Shown here: in pieces, positions 43,891 to 53,595 of the stretch | Position numbering within the stretch: position 1 is the first letter of the stretch | Layout: every line of letters starts with the position of its first letter | Assembly: GCF_002224285.1 (NCBI RefSeq) | Contig: NZ_CP022436.1 | Span: 186,001-250,000 of the forward strand | Source: Arthrobacter sp. YN | GTDB taxonomy: Bacteria > Actinomycetota > Actinomycetes > Actinomycetales > Micrococcaceae | Direction of reading: 5' to 3' | DNA: 64,000 bases | The notes under the pieces: model-generated | Database searches by the model: none | What the model was told of the DNA's origin: nothing | Seen by the model: only the letters and a program-made list of their open reading frames with translations | Made by a program: the position numbers and the translations under genes

Positions 43891-45822
43891 CTAGTGCTGG
43901 CCCCGCCCGAGCCCGGTCAGCAAAGCTCCACCGGCCTCGCGCCACAAGCTGTGGCCTCCCGGTCCAGCAGCGTTTTCCTTCAGGTATTTAATCCAATCGC
44001 GGTACTCGGTAATGTCCCGTCCCTCTGCCGCGGCCACAGCGTCGCAGGCAAAACCCACCGCTCTGCTGCCATCGTCCAGCGTGATGGACCCCAGCAGCAT
44101 GGGTTCGGGCAGTTCGGCCAGGAAGGACCCGAGCGCAGCCTCGGACAGCAGCCATCTCTCAGCAACGAGCCCGGCTCCGCGCGCCGAACGAACCACTCCG
44201 GGCTTGGGCGGCGTGGTCTCCAAAGCCACCATCCGGTACTGCGCCGCTGTGGTCACCGGGCCGTCCCAGAAGGCTCCACGCCCTTCGAGCTCCGCCGCCA
44301 GCGGCTGCCCCTTCCGGTGCGCCCCCACCACTACGAGGGGAACGACGGCGGCTCCCGCAGCAACCGGCCAGGGGACCTTGGGCGCGGGAGACTGAGCTGG
44401 TGCGGGCCCTGTCGTTGCACCTGTCGGCGCTCCAGCCGCGACTCCCGCCGCGAACAGTTCTGGCAGCTCCGGGGTGAGCTCGATCCGACGCGCGATATCC
44501 GCAGCCACCCCGTCCTCGAAGGTCCGGGCAACCACCGTCAGGCCGAACTGGGAGGTACTGCCTGTTTCAACGCCGTCTGTTTCGGTGACGGTGCCCGCCG
44601 GTACGGCAACAGCGCTGAGATCGAAGAGGTTGCAGAAGTTGGTATAGGTGCCCATTCGGGAGTTGACCCCCACCGGATCGGCCGCAACCTCTGCCAACGT
44701 CGGATGGAACGGTGCCGTGGGGACAACCAAGGCGTCGAATCCGTCCAGGCGCTCCATGGCCTGGCGCTTGAGTTGCTCCAACGCCGCCGTGTCCGTGACG
44801 TACCGGTGCGCCGTGACTTTGCCCGCGGCGCTGATGATGCCGGCGACGGTGGGGTCCAGCGTCGCGGGCACGCCGCCGGACTGGCCTGCCCCGTCCGAAG
44901 CACCTACCCCGCCCAACGTCGCCGAATCAATGAAGCTGCCGACGGCGGCGTAGCGTTCGGCCACCAATCCGCCGTCGTACAGCAGCCGGGCTGCCTGGAG
45001 GAAGACGTCCAGGTCGATGGGTTCCGCTACCACTCCTGTGGACCGCAGCCGCTCAACCTGCGCCTGGAATTCCGACGCCCACGCTGCCGGGAGCGCCGGT
45101 AGAGCAGCGGGATAGGCCACCCGAGGGGTGGACGGTGCCGCAACTTTCACGTCGGTGGGCCAGGTGCGGCCCTGTCCGGCCATGATGCCCATGGCGAGCT
45201 CGGCAGTGGCGAGATCGCGGGCGAAGATCGTGGCGGTATCCCAGGAACGGCATGCCGGGACCACACCTTCGGTGGACACAACGCCCAAGGTCGGTTTGAT
45301 CCCCACGATTCCCTGCAGCGCGGCGGGGATCCTGCCCGAACCCGCGGTGTCCGTGCCGATGGCAAGGTCCACAAGGCCCAACGCCACCGCCACGGCAGAT
45401 CCCGAACTGGAGCCTCCCGAGATCCTCTCGGGACGCCTCGAATCACGGACAGCACCATACGGGCTGCGGGTACCCACCAGGCCCGTGGCGAACTGGTCCA
45501 GATTGGTGGCCCCGAGCACCAGAGCGCCCGCAGCGCGCAGCCGGGCGACCGGCACCGCATCCCGGGCGGGTACGTCACCAAAGCCGGGGCAGGCCGCCGT
45601 CGTGGTTATACCGGCAACATCCACGTTGTTCTTCACGGCGAGCAGGAGACCGGCAAGCGGCAGGTTCCCACCGGCCACCGCGGCGGCATCAATTCCGGCC
45701 GCCTCCGCGAGCAGTTCGTCCCGCCCGCGCAGGTGGATCCAGATTTCGGGACGGTCGACGGCGTCAATCGCCTCGAGCGCCGAAAGTACCCGAGCAACTG
45801 TGGTTCCGGTGGGACTGGTCAT
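43891..45822 (-). CDS. atzF: Allophanate hydrolase
   Basis: 643 aa. It hydrolyses allophanate to ammonium and CO2. The N-terminal amidase-signature domain has Lys64 ('LLLAVKNNVD'), the Ser-rich 'GGSSSGSAV' (136-144) and nucleophile Ser162 in 'GTDTAGSGR'. After about residue 460 a Pro/Ala linker leads to a C-terminal allophanate-hydrolase domain ('VVGAHRKGQPLAAELEGRG' and 'GSITLDDGSRAVGFACDA'). It is the last gene of the operon and overlaps the carboxylase gene by 4 bp. Confidence 0.93.
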   Translation of the reverse strand: MTSPTGTTVARVLSALEAIDAVDRPEIWIHLRGRDELLAEAAGIDAAAVAGGNLPLAGLLLAVKNNVDVAGITTTAACPGFGDVPARDAVPVARLRAAGALVLGATNLDQFATGLVGTRSPYGAVRDSRRPERISGGSSSGSAVAVALGLVDLAIGTDTAGSGRIPAALQGIVGIKPTLGVVSTEGVVPACRSWDTATIFARDLATAELAMGIMAGQGRTWPTDVKVAAPSTPRVAYPAALPALPAAWASEFQAQVERLRSTGVVAEPIDLDVFLQAARLLYDGGLVAERYAAVGSFIDSATLGGVGASDGAGQSGGVPATLDPTVAGIISAAGKVTAHRYVTDTAALEQLKRQAMERLDGFDALVVPTAPFHPTLAEVAADPVGVNSRMGTYTNFCNLFDLSAVAVPAGTVTETDGVETGSTSQFGLTVVARTFEDGVAADIARRIELTPELPELFAAGVAAGAPTGATTGPAPAQSPAPKVPWPVAAGAAVVPLVVVGAHRKGQPLAAELEGRGAFWDGPVTTAAQYRMVALETTPPKPGVVRSARGAGLVAERWLLSEAALGSFLAELPEPMLLGSITLDDGSRAVGFACDAVAAAEGRDITEYRDWIKYLKENAAGPGGHSLWREAGGALLTGLGRGQH

Positions 45823-48800
45823 GATGCGCTTCCCTCCAAGACGAGTGCGTGTTCCCGGACGTCCACTGGTTCCAGGACCACCAGCGCCTCACCAGCCACC
45901 ACTTGAGCACCGGCAGCGGGCAGGACCTGTTGGACCAGGCCATTCACCGGAGCCTGGATGACCGTCTCCATCTTCATCGCCTCAAGGGAAACCAGCGATT
46001 GGCCGGCCACCACCAGGTCTCCGGGTTCCACGTCCACTTTCCAGACGCTTGCCGCGAACGGCGACGTCACCAGGGTGCCGCCGTCGGGAACAACAACGTC
46101 GTCGGCCGGCGGGGCCAGCGAAACGGCCTGCTCGGCACGATCGAACTCGCCGGCTTCCTCCCAGACCTGACGCTCCACGGCGAAAGCCGCCGACTGGATC
46201 TCGCGGAATTCCGCAATGGAGACGCTGTTGCGGTCCAGGAATTCCTCATGTTCTGCAAGTGAGAATGTGCCGTCCTGGATCTCCACACCATGGCCACGGC
46301 CAGCAGCCATGTCGGCGCGGAGGTCCAACAGTTCCTCGGGACTGACGGGGTACCAGGAAATACGGTCGAAGAACCGGAGCAGCCAAGGCGAACCCGGCTC
46401 AAACGGCGCCGAATCCGCGTAGCGCGACCAAACCTGGGTGGTGCGGCCAACGAACTGGTATCCACCGGGACCTTCCATGCCGTAAATGCACATGTAGGCT
46501 CCGCCGATGCCCACGGCGTTCTCCGGCGTCCAAGTGCGGGCAGGGTTGTACTTGGTGGTCACCAGCCTGTGCCGCGGATCCAACGGTGTTGCCACCGGTG
46601 CTCCTAGGTACACATCACCCAGTCCCAGGACGAGGTACTCCGCGTTGAACACCGTATCGAAGACATCGTTGACGGAGTCCAAACCGTTGATGCGCCGGAT
46701 GAACTCGATGTTCCACGGGCACCAGGGGGCGTCGTCGCGGACACCGGCCATGTAGCGCTCGATTGCCTCACGGGTAGCGGGATCGTCCCAGGACAAGGGC
46801 AGGCGAACGCTGCGGCTGGGCACCACCAGCTCCGAGCTTGCAGGGAGTGCGGCCTCTATTTCCTGCACCAGGCCCAACAGCTTTGAGGTGGGAAGGACGG
46901 AGGGATCGGCTTTGATCTGCAGGGAACGGATACCTGGCGTCAGATCCACGATGCCCCCGACTCCGAGGCGCTCGAGTTCCTGGTGCAGGGCGTGGACACG
47001 GGCGCGGAGGCCAAGGTCCAGCACCATGTCTCCGTACTCCACCAAAAGGTTGTCGTCACCGGAGCGGCGGTAGGTGACAGCAGGCCGTCCGTCGCCTTCG
47101 GGCACCCGGCCCAGCACGCCGTCGTCGCCGTCTCCGCGAAGCAGCCCGGCGGTGCCGGAAGCCGTGCCGGTGCCCGTGGTGAAACCGGTGCTACCTGGCA
47201 GAATCAGCTGCCTCGCAGCACCGAGTTCTTTGACGGAAGGCGCCTCAACCGAGCGGATGGGCACAAAGCGGACCTTATCGCCCGGACGGAGTTGGCCCAG
47301 CTTCCAGCGCTCGCCGGTCACCACGGTGACGGGGCAGACGAAACCGCCCAGGCTGGGACCATCAGGGCCCAGGAGAATGGGGGTGTCGCCGGTGAAGTCC
47401 AAGGCCCCTACCGAATAGGCGGTGTCGTGGATGTTGGAAGGGTGCAGTCCGGCCTCTCCGCCATCGTTGCGTGCCCAGCGCGGCTTCGGGCCGATCAGGC
47501 GGACGCCCGTGCGGGCGGAGTTGAAGTGGACCTCGTATTCGGCGGCGTACAGTTCCTCGATGTCTTCGCGTTGGAAGAATTCCGGTGCACCGTGTGGCCC
47601 CTCCACCACTTTCAGCTGCCACTTCGTGGTGAGGGCCGGGCGGCTCTCCACGGGAACCGGGCCGGGGACGGTCTCGGGGAGGTGCCCGGTGACGGTGCGG
47701 AGCACATCGCCGGCCCGCAGGACGCGGCCGCCATGGCCGCCGAACTGGCCCAAAGTGAAGGTTGATGCACTGCCCAGGTATTGGGGAACATCAAGACCAC
47801 CTTCGAACAGGATGTATCCCCTCAGCCCGGATCCGTCGGCCGATCCGACGTCCAGGAGGCCGTTGTCCGGGACAGTGATGGGCTCCCATGCAGCGGCCGG
47901 CCTGCCGTCGACTGTCACTGTGACGTCCGCGCCGGTGACGCACACTGTCGTGGCGTGGGTGAAACGGAGCGCTGGCCCGGCCATGGTGAATTCCAGGCCG
48001 GGTGCGCCCTCCGGATTGCCCAGCGCGGTGTTGCCCAGCCGGAACGACAAATCATCCATGGGTCCACTCGGCGGCACTCCGATCTGCCAGAGCCCGGTCC
48101 TGCCCGGCCAATCCTGCACGCTGGTCTGGAGGCCCGGCCGTTCAACGGTGATTCGCGGTTCAGGATCGCCCACTGTGTTCAGGGTTCCGGTGGAATGCTC
48201 CGCAGCACGGACCACGTCCATCCCGGCCACGGCGCGCAGCATGCCCAAGTTGGTCTCGATGCCATCAATGCGGGTTTCCGCCAACGCGGCAGCCAGGGCC
48301 TCGAAAGCGGCGTCGCGGGTTGTACTGGACGTGATGACCTTGCCCAGCAGGGGATCGTAACTGGTGGAGACTTCGCTGCCGGTCTCCACCCAGGCGTCAA
48401 TGCGCACGACGTCGGAGGCCGGGTACTGCGCGTTGGTGACCGTTCCGGCGCTGGGCTGGAAGTTGCGGGCCGGGTCTTCTGCGTAGATACGGGCTTCTAC
48501 AGCGTGTCCTGAGACGGGCAGGCTGTCCGGCACGCCATCAAGCACTGGTTTCTGCTGTGCGAGGTCCAGCATCCACTGCACCAGGTCCACGCCGGTGATG
48601 GCTTCGGTGACGGGGTGTTCCACTTGTAGCCGCGCGTTGACTTCCAGGAAGGAGGCTTCCCGGCGGACGGGATCGTAGACGAATTCCACTGTGCCTGCAG
48701 AGCGATAGCCCACGGAGGCGCAGAGTGCGCGGGAGCTTCGGTGCAGTTCCTCCCGCAAAGCTTCCGGGAGGTCCGGTGCGGGGGCTTCTTCAAGCACTTT

Positions 48801-49511
48801 CTGGTGGCGGCGCTGCAGCGAGCAGTCACGGTCTCCAAGGCTCACCACGCGGCCCTCACCGTCGCCGAACACCTGGACTTCAACGTGGCGGGCGTGTTCG
48901 ATGTAGCGTTCGGCAAAGACGCCTGCCGTTCCAAAGCTGGAGCTGGCCAGGCGCGCAACCCGGGAGTAGTTGTCGCGGAGTTCGGCTTCGTCGCGGCAGA
49001 CGGCCATGCCGATGCCACCGCCACCCCCGGTTGCCTTGAGCATGAGTGGGTAGCCGATGATCTCCGCTGCTGCGACGGCTTCGTCCAGGTCCTCCAAGAG
49101 GCCGGATCCTGCGATCATGGGAACGCCGGCGCGTTGGGCGGCATCGCGGGCGGTGTGCTTGGTGCCGAAGATCCGGAGCTGTTCGGGGGTGGGACCCACA
49201 AAGACCAAACCGGCTGCCTCCACGGCTTCGGCGAAGGCCGCGTCCTCGGACAGGAATCCGTAGCCGGGATGAATGGCGCCGGCCCCGGTGGCAGCCGCTG
49301 CCTTGAGGATGGCGTCAACCTTGAGATACGACTCCTTGGCGGGTGCAGGTCCCAGCAGGACAGCCTCGTCAGCGAGCTTCACATGCTTGGCGCCGCGGTC
49401 GGCTTCGGAGAAGACGGCGACCGTGCGTAGCCCGGCCTTGCGGGCGGATTCGATGATCCGGCACGCGATCTCGCCACGGTTGGCAATGAGCAGGGTGTCG
49501 AAGCGGTTCAT
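45819..49511 (-). CDS. Biotin-dependent urea/guanidine carboxylase
   Basis: A 1230-aa multidomain enzyme. The biotin carboxylase part (1-450) has the glycine loop 'KATGGGGGIGM' and 'EVNARLQVEHPVTE'. The KipA/KipI-like carboxyltransferase part spans about 480-1110. The biotinyl domain carries Lys1180 in 'LEAMKMETV'. It is the carboxylase half of urea amidolyase, encoded separately from the hydrolase. Because two UAAP genes (carboxyguanidine deiminase subunits in studied bacteria) sit directly upstream, guanidine is the likelier physiological substrate. Overlaps both neighbours by 4 bp. Confidence 0.92.
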   Translation of the reverse strand: MNRFDTLLIANRGEIACRIIESARKAGLRTVAVFSEADRGAKHVKLADEAVLLGPAPAKESYLKVDAILKAAAATGAGAIHPGYGFLSEDAAFAEAVEAAGLVFVGPTPEQLRIFGTKHTARDAAQRAGVPMIAGSGLLEDLDEAVAAAEIIGYPLMLKATGGGGGIGMAVCRDEAELRDNYSRVARLASSSFGTAGVFAERYIEHARHVEVQVFGDGEGRVVSLGDRDCSLQRRHQKVLEEAPAPDLPEALREELHRSSRALCASVGYRSAGTVEFVYDPVRREASFLEVNARLQVEHPVTEAITGVDLVQWMLDLAQQKPVLDGVPDSLPVSGHAVEARIYAEDPARNFQPSAGTVTNAQYPASDVVRIDAWVETGSEVSTSYDPLLGKVITSSTTRDAAFEALAAALAETRIDGIETNLGMLRAVAGMDVVRAAEHSTGTLNTVGDPEPRITVERPGLQTSVQDWPGRTGLWQIGVPPSGPMDDLSFRLGNTALGNPEGAPGLEFTMAGPALRFTHATTVCVTGADVTVTVDGRPAAAWEPITVPDNGLLDVGSADGSGLRGYILFEGGLDVPQYLGSASTFTLGQFGGHGGRVLRAGDVLRTVTGHLPETVPGPVPVESRPALTTKWQLKVVEGPHGAPEFFQREDIEELYAAEYEVHFNSARTGVRLIGPKPRWARNDGGEAGLHPSNIHDTAYSVGALDFTGDTPILLGPDGPSLGGFVCPVTVVTGERWKLGQLRPGDKVRFVPIRSVEAPSVKELGAARQLILPGSTGFTTGTGTASGTAGLLRGDGDDGVLGRVPEGDGRPAVTYRRSGDDNLLVEYGDMVLDLGLRARVHALHQELERLGVGGIVDLTPGIRSLQIKADPSVLPTSKLLGLVQEIEAALPASSELVVPSRSVRLPLSWDDPATREAIERYMAGVRDDAPWCPWNIEFIRRINGLDSVNDVFDTVFNAEYLVLGLGDVYLGAPVATPLDPRHRLVTTKYNPARTWTPENAVGIGGAYMCIYGMEGPGGYQFVGRTTQVWSRYADSAPFEPGSPWLLRFFDRISWYPVSPEELLDLRADMAAGRGHGVEIQDGTFSLAEHEEFLDRNSVSIAEFREIQSAAFAVERQVWEEAGEFDRAEQAVSLAPPADDVVVPDGGTLVTSPFAASVWKVDVEPGDLVVAGQSLVSLEAMKMETVIQAPVNGLVQQVLPAAGAQVVAGEALVVLEPVDVREHALVLEGSAS

Positions 49512-50164
49512 GCGCGGTCCTCCGGACGTGTGACGATCATGCGCACCGGCGTGGGGTTGAAGCCGTTGCAGGGGTTATTGATTTGGGGGCAGTTGGACAC
49601 CAGCACCAGCGTGTCCACCTCGGCGCGGAGGGCCACACGCTTTCCGGCTGCGGACAGCCCGTCCACGATGCCCAGGGCGCCGTCGGGATCCACCGGCACG
49701 TTCATGAACCAGTTGATGTTGGACACGAGGTCCTTCTTGCCGAGGTCCCACTTGGCACCTTCAATGAGGAAGTTCTCCACGCACGCATGCTGTTCATGGG
49801 TGTGTTGGCCGTAGCGGAGTGTGTTGGATTCCTGGGAGCAGGCGCCGCCGATGGTGTCGTGGACGCCAACCTCGTCCGCCACCACCGTCATAAGTTCCTG
49901 GCCGCTGTCGGCGCGGAGAACTGAGCCAGTGGTGAGGAAGATCGAGCCCTGGCTCGCGATGGTCACGGCGGCGGAGTAACGCGTACTGGTGTCCTGTGCC
50001 GCGTAGAGAATGCAGTCAACGGCTTGGTTGCCGTTGAGGTCCACAATGGTGAGCACGTCGCCGGCAGCAATCACGGCGGACCAGGGACCACGGGCTTCCA
50101 CCAGATCGTCCAGTACGACGCGGCCAGGGACCAGTGCGGGGCTGATTTCTGCGATGGCGCTCAT
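49508..50164 (-). CDS. Urea carboxylase-associated protein 1 (carboxyguanidine deiminase subunit)
   Basis: 218 aa, UAAP1 / DUF1989-type fold. The end 'LVLVSNCPQINNPCNGFNPTP' carries the conserved Cys-Asn motifs of the family, and 'GGACSQESNTLRYGQHTHEQHACVENF' (in outline) supplies Cys/His ligands. In experimentally studied bacteria UAAP1 and UAAP2 form a deiminase that converts carboxyguanidine to allophanate. It is coupled by 4-bp overlaps to UAAP2 upstream and the carboxylase downstream. Confidence 0.88.
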   Translation of the reverse strand: MSAIAEISPALVPGRVVLDDLVEARGPWSAVIAAGDVLTIVDLNGNQAVDCILYAAQDTSTRYSAAVTIASQGSIFLTTGSVLRADSGQELMTVVADEVGVHDTIGGACSQESNTLRYGQHTHEQHACVENFLIEGAKWDLGKKDLVSNINWFMNVPVDPDGALGIVDGLSAAGKRVALRAEVDTLVLVSNCPQINNPCNGFNPTPVRMIVTRPEDRA

Positions 50165-51057
50165 GCCGAGGTCCTTGCGTTGTAGTCGAGTTCGGTGTTG
50201 TGGAGGGCAAGACGTCCCTCTGGGCCCAGATCTACGGTGAGGGTTCCGTTTTTGAGAGCTTCAAGGTCCTGCGGAGCCTGCCAAGCCACGATGTCCACGG
50301 CGCTTCCCGTGAATTCCGGACGCGGGTCCAGCGGGTGGGCGGTATTGGCCAGTACCAGCACTGCGTCCATGTGGAGGAGAAGTTCGACGGCGGCTCCGGC
50401 ACCGGCGCTGCCGGCGAACGTGATGCTGCCGTCCCGCTCCACGGTGACGCCCTTGAAGAACGACACCGACGGAGGGAGTTCTTTCTGGCTGATGCCATGC
50501 TTCATGCCGCCCAGGGTCAGCAGTTCACGACCGGCCGGTGACGGGCTGTGGGCTGATCCGGCACCGTACTTGGCGGTGTTTCCGGCTAAGTGGGTGGTGC
50601 CGGTGAGGGCATCGTGCTGGCCGGAGGAATCGGCCACCACGGATGCCATGAGGCGGCCGGCGTCGGAGAGGAGCGGGTGGCCTGTGGTGATGTAGGCCTG
50701 CCACGGCACTTTGACGGTATCCGCAACGTTGAGCCGCTCATGCTGGGCGCCGCTTCGGATAAGGACAGCGTGAACGCAAGCATCGCCGTCGAGGTCCGTG
50801 ATTCTGATGCGCGTCCCGCGGGCCAGTTCCAGGTGGGTGTAGCGGCCGAAGGCAAGTGTCTCCGCCCACGTCAGGGAGTCCTGTGCCTCGGCCGGGAGGC
50901 CTCCGATCAAACGTGACGGGGCCGAAGCCGGCGGGACGTGGATCATGGTCTCGGCCGTGCGCCCGTGCTGGGCCCGTGCGTGCAGTTTGGCGCCGGCAGT
51001 TGTGGCTGTGCCGTTTTCAGAGGTGTGTGTTTCAAGAGTCTGGGTCATGGCAGTCAT
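50161..51057 (-). CDS. Urea carboxylase-associated protein 2 (carboxyguanidine deiminase subunit)
   Basis: 298 aa, the second DUF1989-type member, longer than UAAP1 by an N-terminal extension of about 60 residues. 'DLDGDACVHAVLIRSG' and 'VLVLANTAHPLDPRPEF' are the family landmarks. Here the Cys of UAAP1's 'SNCPQ' is replaced by Thr-Ala, consistent with a non-equivalent partner subunit. It is the second gene of the operon, 43 bp after the permease. Confidence 0.87.
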   Translation of the reverse strand: MTAMTQTLETHTSENGTATTAGAKLHARAQHGRTAETMIHVPPASAPSRLIGGLPAEAQDSLTWAETLAFGRYTHLELARGTRIRITDLDGDACVHAVLIRSGAQHERLNVADTVKVPWQAYITTGHPLLSDAGRLMASVVADSSGQHDALTGTTHLAGNTAKYGAGSAHSPSPAGRELLTLGGMKHGISQKELPPSVSFFKGVTVERDGSITFAGSAGAGAAVELLLHMDAVLVLANTAHPLDPRPEFTGSAVDIVAWQAPQDLEALKNGTLTVDLGPEGRLALHNTELDYNARTSA

Positions 51058-51100
51058 TTCTGTACTGGTGCTGGTTCTGGACGGTCTGGTGCTGGCGGGG

Positions 51101-52642
51101 TCAGGCGGCGTTGGCGGAGTCTTCTGCCATTGCGGCTTTGGTGTCCCGGACGCGGATGTTCCTGCGGACCCAGAGGCCCAGGAGCAGGACGGCGCCCACC
51201 ATGATGGGTGCGGAGAAGAGCAGGATCCCGTGTTCGCCGGAGGGGTCGTACACCTCGGCGCGGGGCCAGGAGAGGTTGATGACCATCAGGGCGCCGTAGA
51301 GCACGGCCAGGATGTTGACGGGCAAGCCCCACCGGCCCAGCGAGAAGAGTCCGGCCGGCATGGTCTGGCCCACCCGGTCCCAGTCGCCACGGAAGCGGCT
51401 GAGCAGTTGCGGGACAGTGACCATCAGGTACGCCAGGTACACCATCACGATGCACACGCTGCAGAGGGTGGTGAAGAGCGCGGAGTTGCCGATGTTGATG
51501 GCGAGGATGCCCACAGCGAGGGCGCCGATCGCGATGGAAGGCCACATGGGGGTCCCGCGCTTGGGGTGGACCTTCGAGAGCCGGGCCGAGGCTGGCAGCT
51601 TGCCGTCGCGGGCCATGGAGAACACCAGGCGTGAACCGGCCGTTTGGATGGCCAGGGTGCAGACAAAGATGGCGATTGCCACGTCCACCAGCAGCACCTT
51701 GCCCCAGAACGTACCCAACACGGCTGTCAGCACGTAGGGGAGTCCCTCGGTGGCGAGCCTGCCGTCGTCGAGGCTTGGCGCTGCCATCAGTGCCGCGATA
51801 ATCATGAGTCCGCCGCCAATGCCTGAGATGATCAGCGCCGAGAGGATGGTGCGCGGTGCGGTCTTGCGGGGGTTTTTGGTTTCTTCCGAGAGTTCGCCGG
51901 CGGAGTTGAAGCCGACCATCACATACGCGGCCATCAAACCGGAGACCAGGAAGGCACCCACGGCACCAAGGTCCGAGGTAGTGACCACACTGACGTCCGC
52001 TACCACCTCCGGGCCGCGCTGCGCGGCTGAGAACAGCGCAAGGATGACTGCGGCGACGCCCACAATCTCACAGGTGACGCCGATGGAGTTCACATGGGAC
52101 ATGAGCTTCACGCCAAGGCAGTTAATCACAGTGGTGATCACCAGGAGGACGGCACCGAGGATTACTGCGTTGGCTGCGCCCGTGGGAGATGTCAGCATGG
52201 GGTCGCCTCCCACCAGCTGGAATCCGACCCACAGCTGGGGGAGTACCACTTGGAGCGCAATGGCTGCTGCGGCAGCAGTGATGACCTGGGCGATGGACAT
52301 GAACCAGCCAGCGAACCAGCCCACCACTTCGCCGCCCATACGGCGCGACCACTGGTAGACAGCACCGGACAACGGGTATCTGGCGGCGAGTTCAGCGAAG
52401 TTCAGGGCTACCAGAAGTTGGCCGACCAGGACCACGGGCCACGTCCAAAAGAAGGCCGGGCCGGCAAAGGAGTAGCCGAAGGCGAAGAGCTGGAAGATGG
52501 TGGTGAGGATGGAGACGAACGAAAAACCTGCGGCGAACGACGCGTAGCGACCCAGCTTGCGGTGCAGCGTGGGCTGGTAGCCAAGTGCTGTCAGGTCTGC
52601 ATCGTCGGTGCGGTGGGTCGCCGTCGAAAGGGTTGAAGTCAT
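51101..52642 (-). CDS. APC-family permease of the guanidine/urea operon
   Basis: A 513-aa amino acid-polyamine-organocation transporter with about twelve membrane segments. The early 'FSFVSILTTIFQLFAFGYSFAGPAFFWTW' is typical of the bacterial GABA/choline-type branch, and 'FNSAGELSEETKNPRKTAPR' is the conserved cytoplasmic loop. It is the first gene of the minus-strand operon and presumably imports the substrate. It is divergent from the TetR gene with a 227-bp intergenic region. Confidence 0.9.
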   Translation of the reverse strand: MTSTLSTATHRTDDADLTALGYQPTLHRKLGRYASFAAGFSFVSILTTIFQLFAFGYSFAGPAFFWTWPVVLVGQLLVALNFAELAARYPLSGAVYQWSRRMGGEVVGWFAGWFMSIAQVITAAAAAIALQVVLPQLWVGFQLVGGDPMLTSPTGAANAVILGAVLLVITTVINCLGVKLMSHVNSIGVTCEIVGVAAVILALFSAAQRGPEVVADVSVVTTSDLGAVGAFLVSGLMAAYVMVGFNSAGELSEETKNPRKTAPRTILSALIISGIGGGLMIIAALMAAPSLDDGRLATEGLPYVLTAVLGTFWGKVLLVDVAIAIFVCTLAIQTAGSRLVFSMARDGKLPASARLSKVHPKRGTPMWPSIAIGALAVGILAINIGNSALFTTLCSVCIVMVYLAYLMVTVPQLLSRFRGDWDRVGQTMPAGLFSLGRWGLPVNILAVLYGALMVINLSWPRAEVYDPSGEHGILLFSAPIMVGAVLLLGLWVRRNIRVRDTKAAMAEDSANAA

Positions 52643-52700
52643 CGGGTTTCTCCGTGTCTGGAACGGGATGTGGAACCAGCCCGGAGAGGTTTTGACTGCC

Positions 52701-52718
52701 TGTCCGGAATATCGGTCA
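52701..52718. promoter_or_regulatory. Candidate TetR operator
   Basis: 'tgtccg' and 'cggtca' form an inverted repeat (5 of 6 pairs) around 'gaatat', about 60 bp upstream of the permease start in the divergent intergenic region. No better palindrome was noticed there. Low certainty. Confidence 0.35.
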
Positions 52719-52869
52719 CTTGATAGTTTTCCAGCGGGGTGTCCCCATGGCGTTTCGGCAATGTAAAGCCTTGGTTACCGCTCGTTTCAAGCGTGTAAAG
52801 GAAATCTCACCACCCCGGCAGCACGCCGTGAACAGGCTCTTTGGTGTTGCCGCAATGCAAGAATGAGGT

Positions 52870-53595
52870 GTGACTACAACCGGACCGGGACGCCCCCGCA
52901 AGCAGCAAGCGATACGCCCGGGAGCCACTGCACGCGACGAAATCCTGGATGCCGCAGCCGAACTTTTTACCAGCCAAGGATTCGCCAATACGTCCACACG
53001 GGCCATTGCCGACGCCGTCGGAATCCGGCAATCGTCGCTGTATCACCACTTCTCCACCAAGGGCGAGATCCTTGGCGAACTCCTCGGCGGGACAGTGTCC
53101 ACCAGCCTGGCGTTCGCCCGCGCTGTGAAAGACGGTTCCGAAGAAGCCGGGCAGGAGTTGGATCCCGCGGCACGACTGCACGCAGTGGTCCTGTTCGACG
53201 GCTTGCAGCTCTGCACTTCCCGCTGGAACCTCGGGGTGCTCTACCACCTGCCGGAGGCCAGGGCGGAAGTTTTCCAACCATTCATGGCAGCACGACAGGA
53301 ACTCCGGACCATTTACGGAGACTTGGGACGGGAGCTGACGGCGCTCTCCGACGCAGACCCGGGCCTGGGCGACACCGCCTTTCGGCTGGTCGAGTCACTG
53401 ATCAACCTCCGCGCGGACGGGCTGATCGCAAAGGACTCGGCGTCCACTACGGCCGATACGGTGATGATCCTGGCCGGCCTCAGGCAAAAGATTCAGGCGG
53501 TGAGGGATGCCAGCAGCGAACTCATCAGCCGGTATGGCGAGGTAAACCGTCGTGGAGAAGCCTCTGAGCCGGCGCTCGCAGCGAAAAGTGCCTAG
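52870..53595 (+). CDS. TetR-family regulator, divergent from the guanidine/urea operon
   Basis: 241 aa with an N-terminal TetR helix-turn-helix at about residues 22-68 ('AAELFTSQGFANTSTRAIADAVGIRQSSLYHHFSTK' in outline). The C-terminal ligand domain is long and helical with two Cys-free hydrophobic stretches. GTG start, with TGAGG immediately upstream. Its position suggests local control of the permease operon. It overlaps the end of the convergent Pr6Pr gene by 4 bp. Confidence 0.88.
   Translation: MTTTGPGRPRKQQAIRPGATARDEILDAAAELFTSQGFANTSTRAIADAVGIRQSSLYHHFSTKGEILGELLGGTVSTSLAFARAVKDGSEEAGQELDPAARLHAVVLFDGLQLCTSRWNLGVLYHLPEARAEVFQPFMAARQELRTIYGDLGRELTALSDADPGLGDTAFRLVESLINLRADGLIAKDSASTTADTVMILAGLRQKIQAVRDASSELISRYGEVNRRGEASEPALAAKSA

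Noticed and set aside
52643..52869. Guanidine-I (ykkC) riboswitch upstream of the permease
   Set aside because: Only an isolated 'acacgg' resembles the consensus; the other conserved segments are missing on the minus strand.
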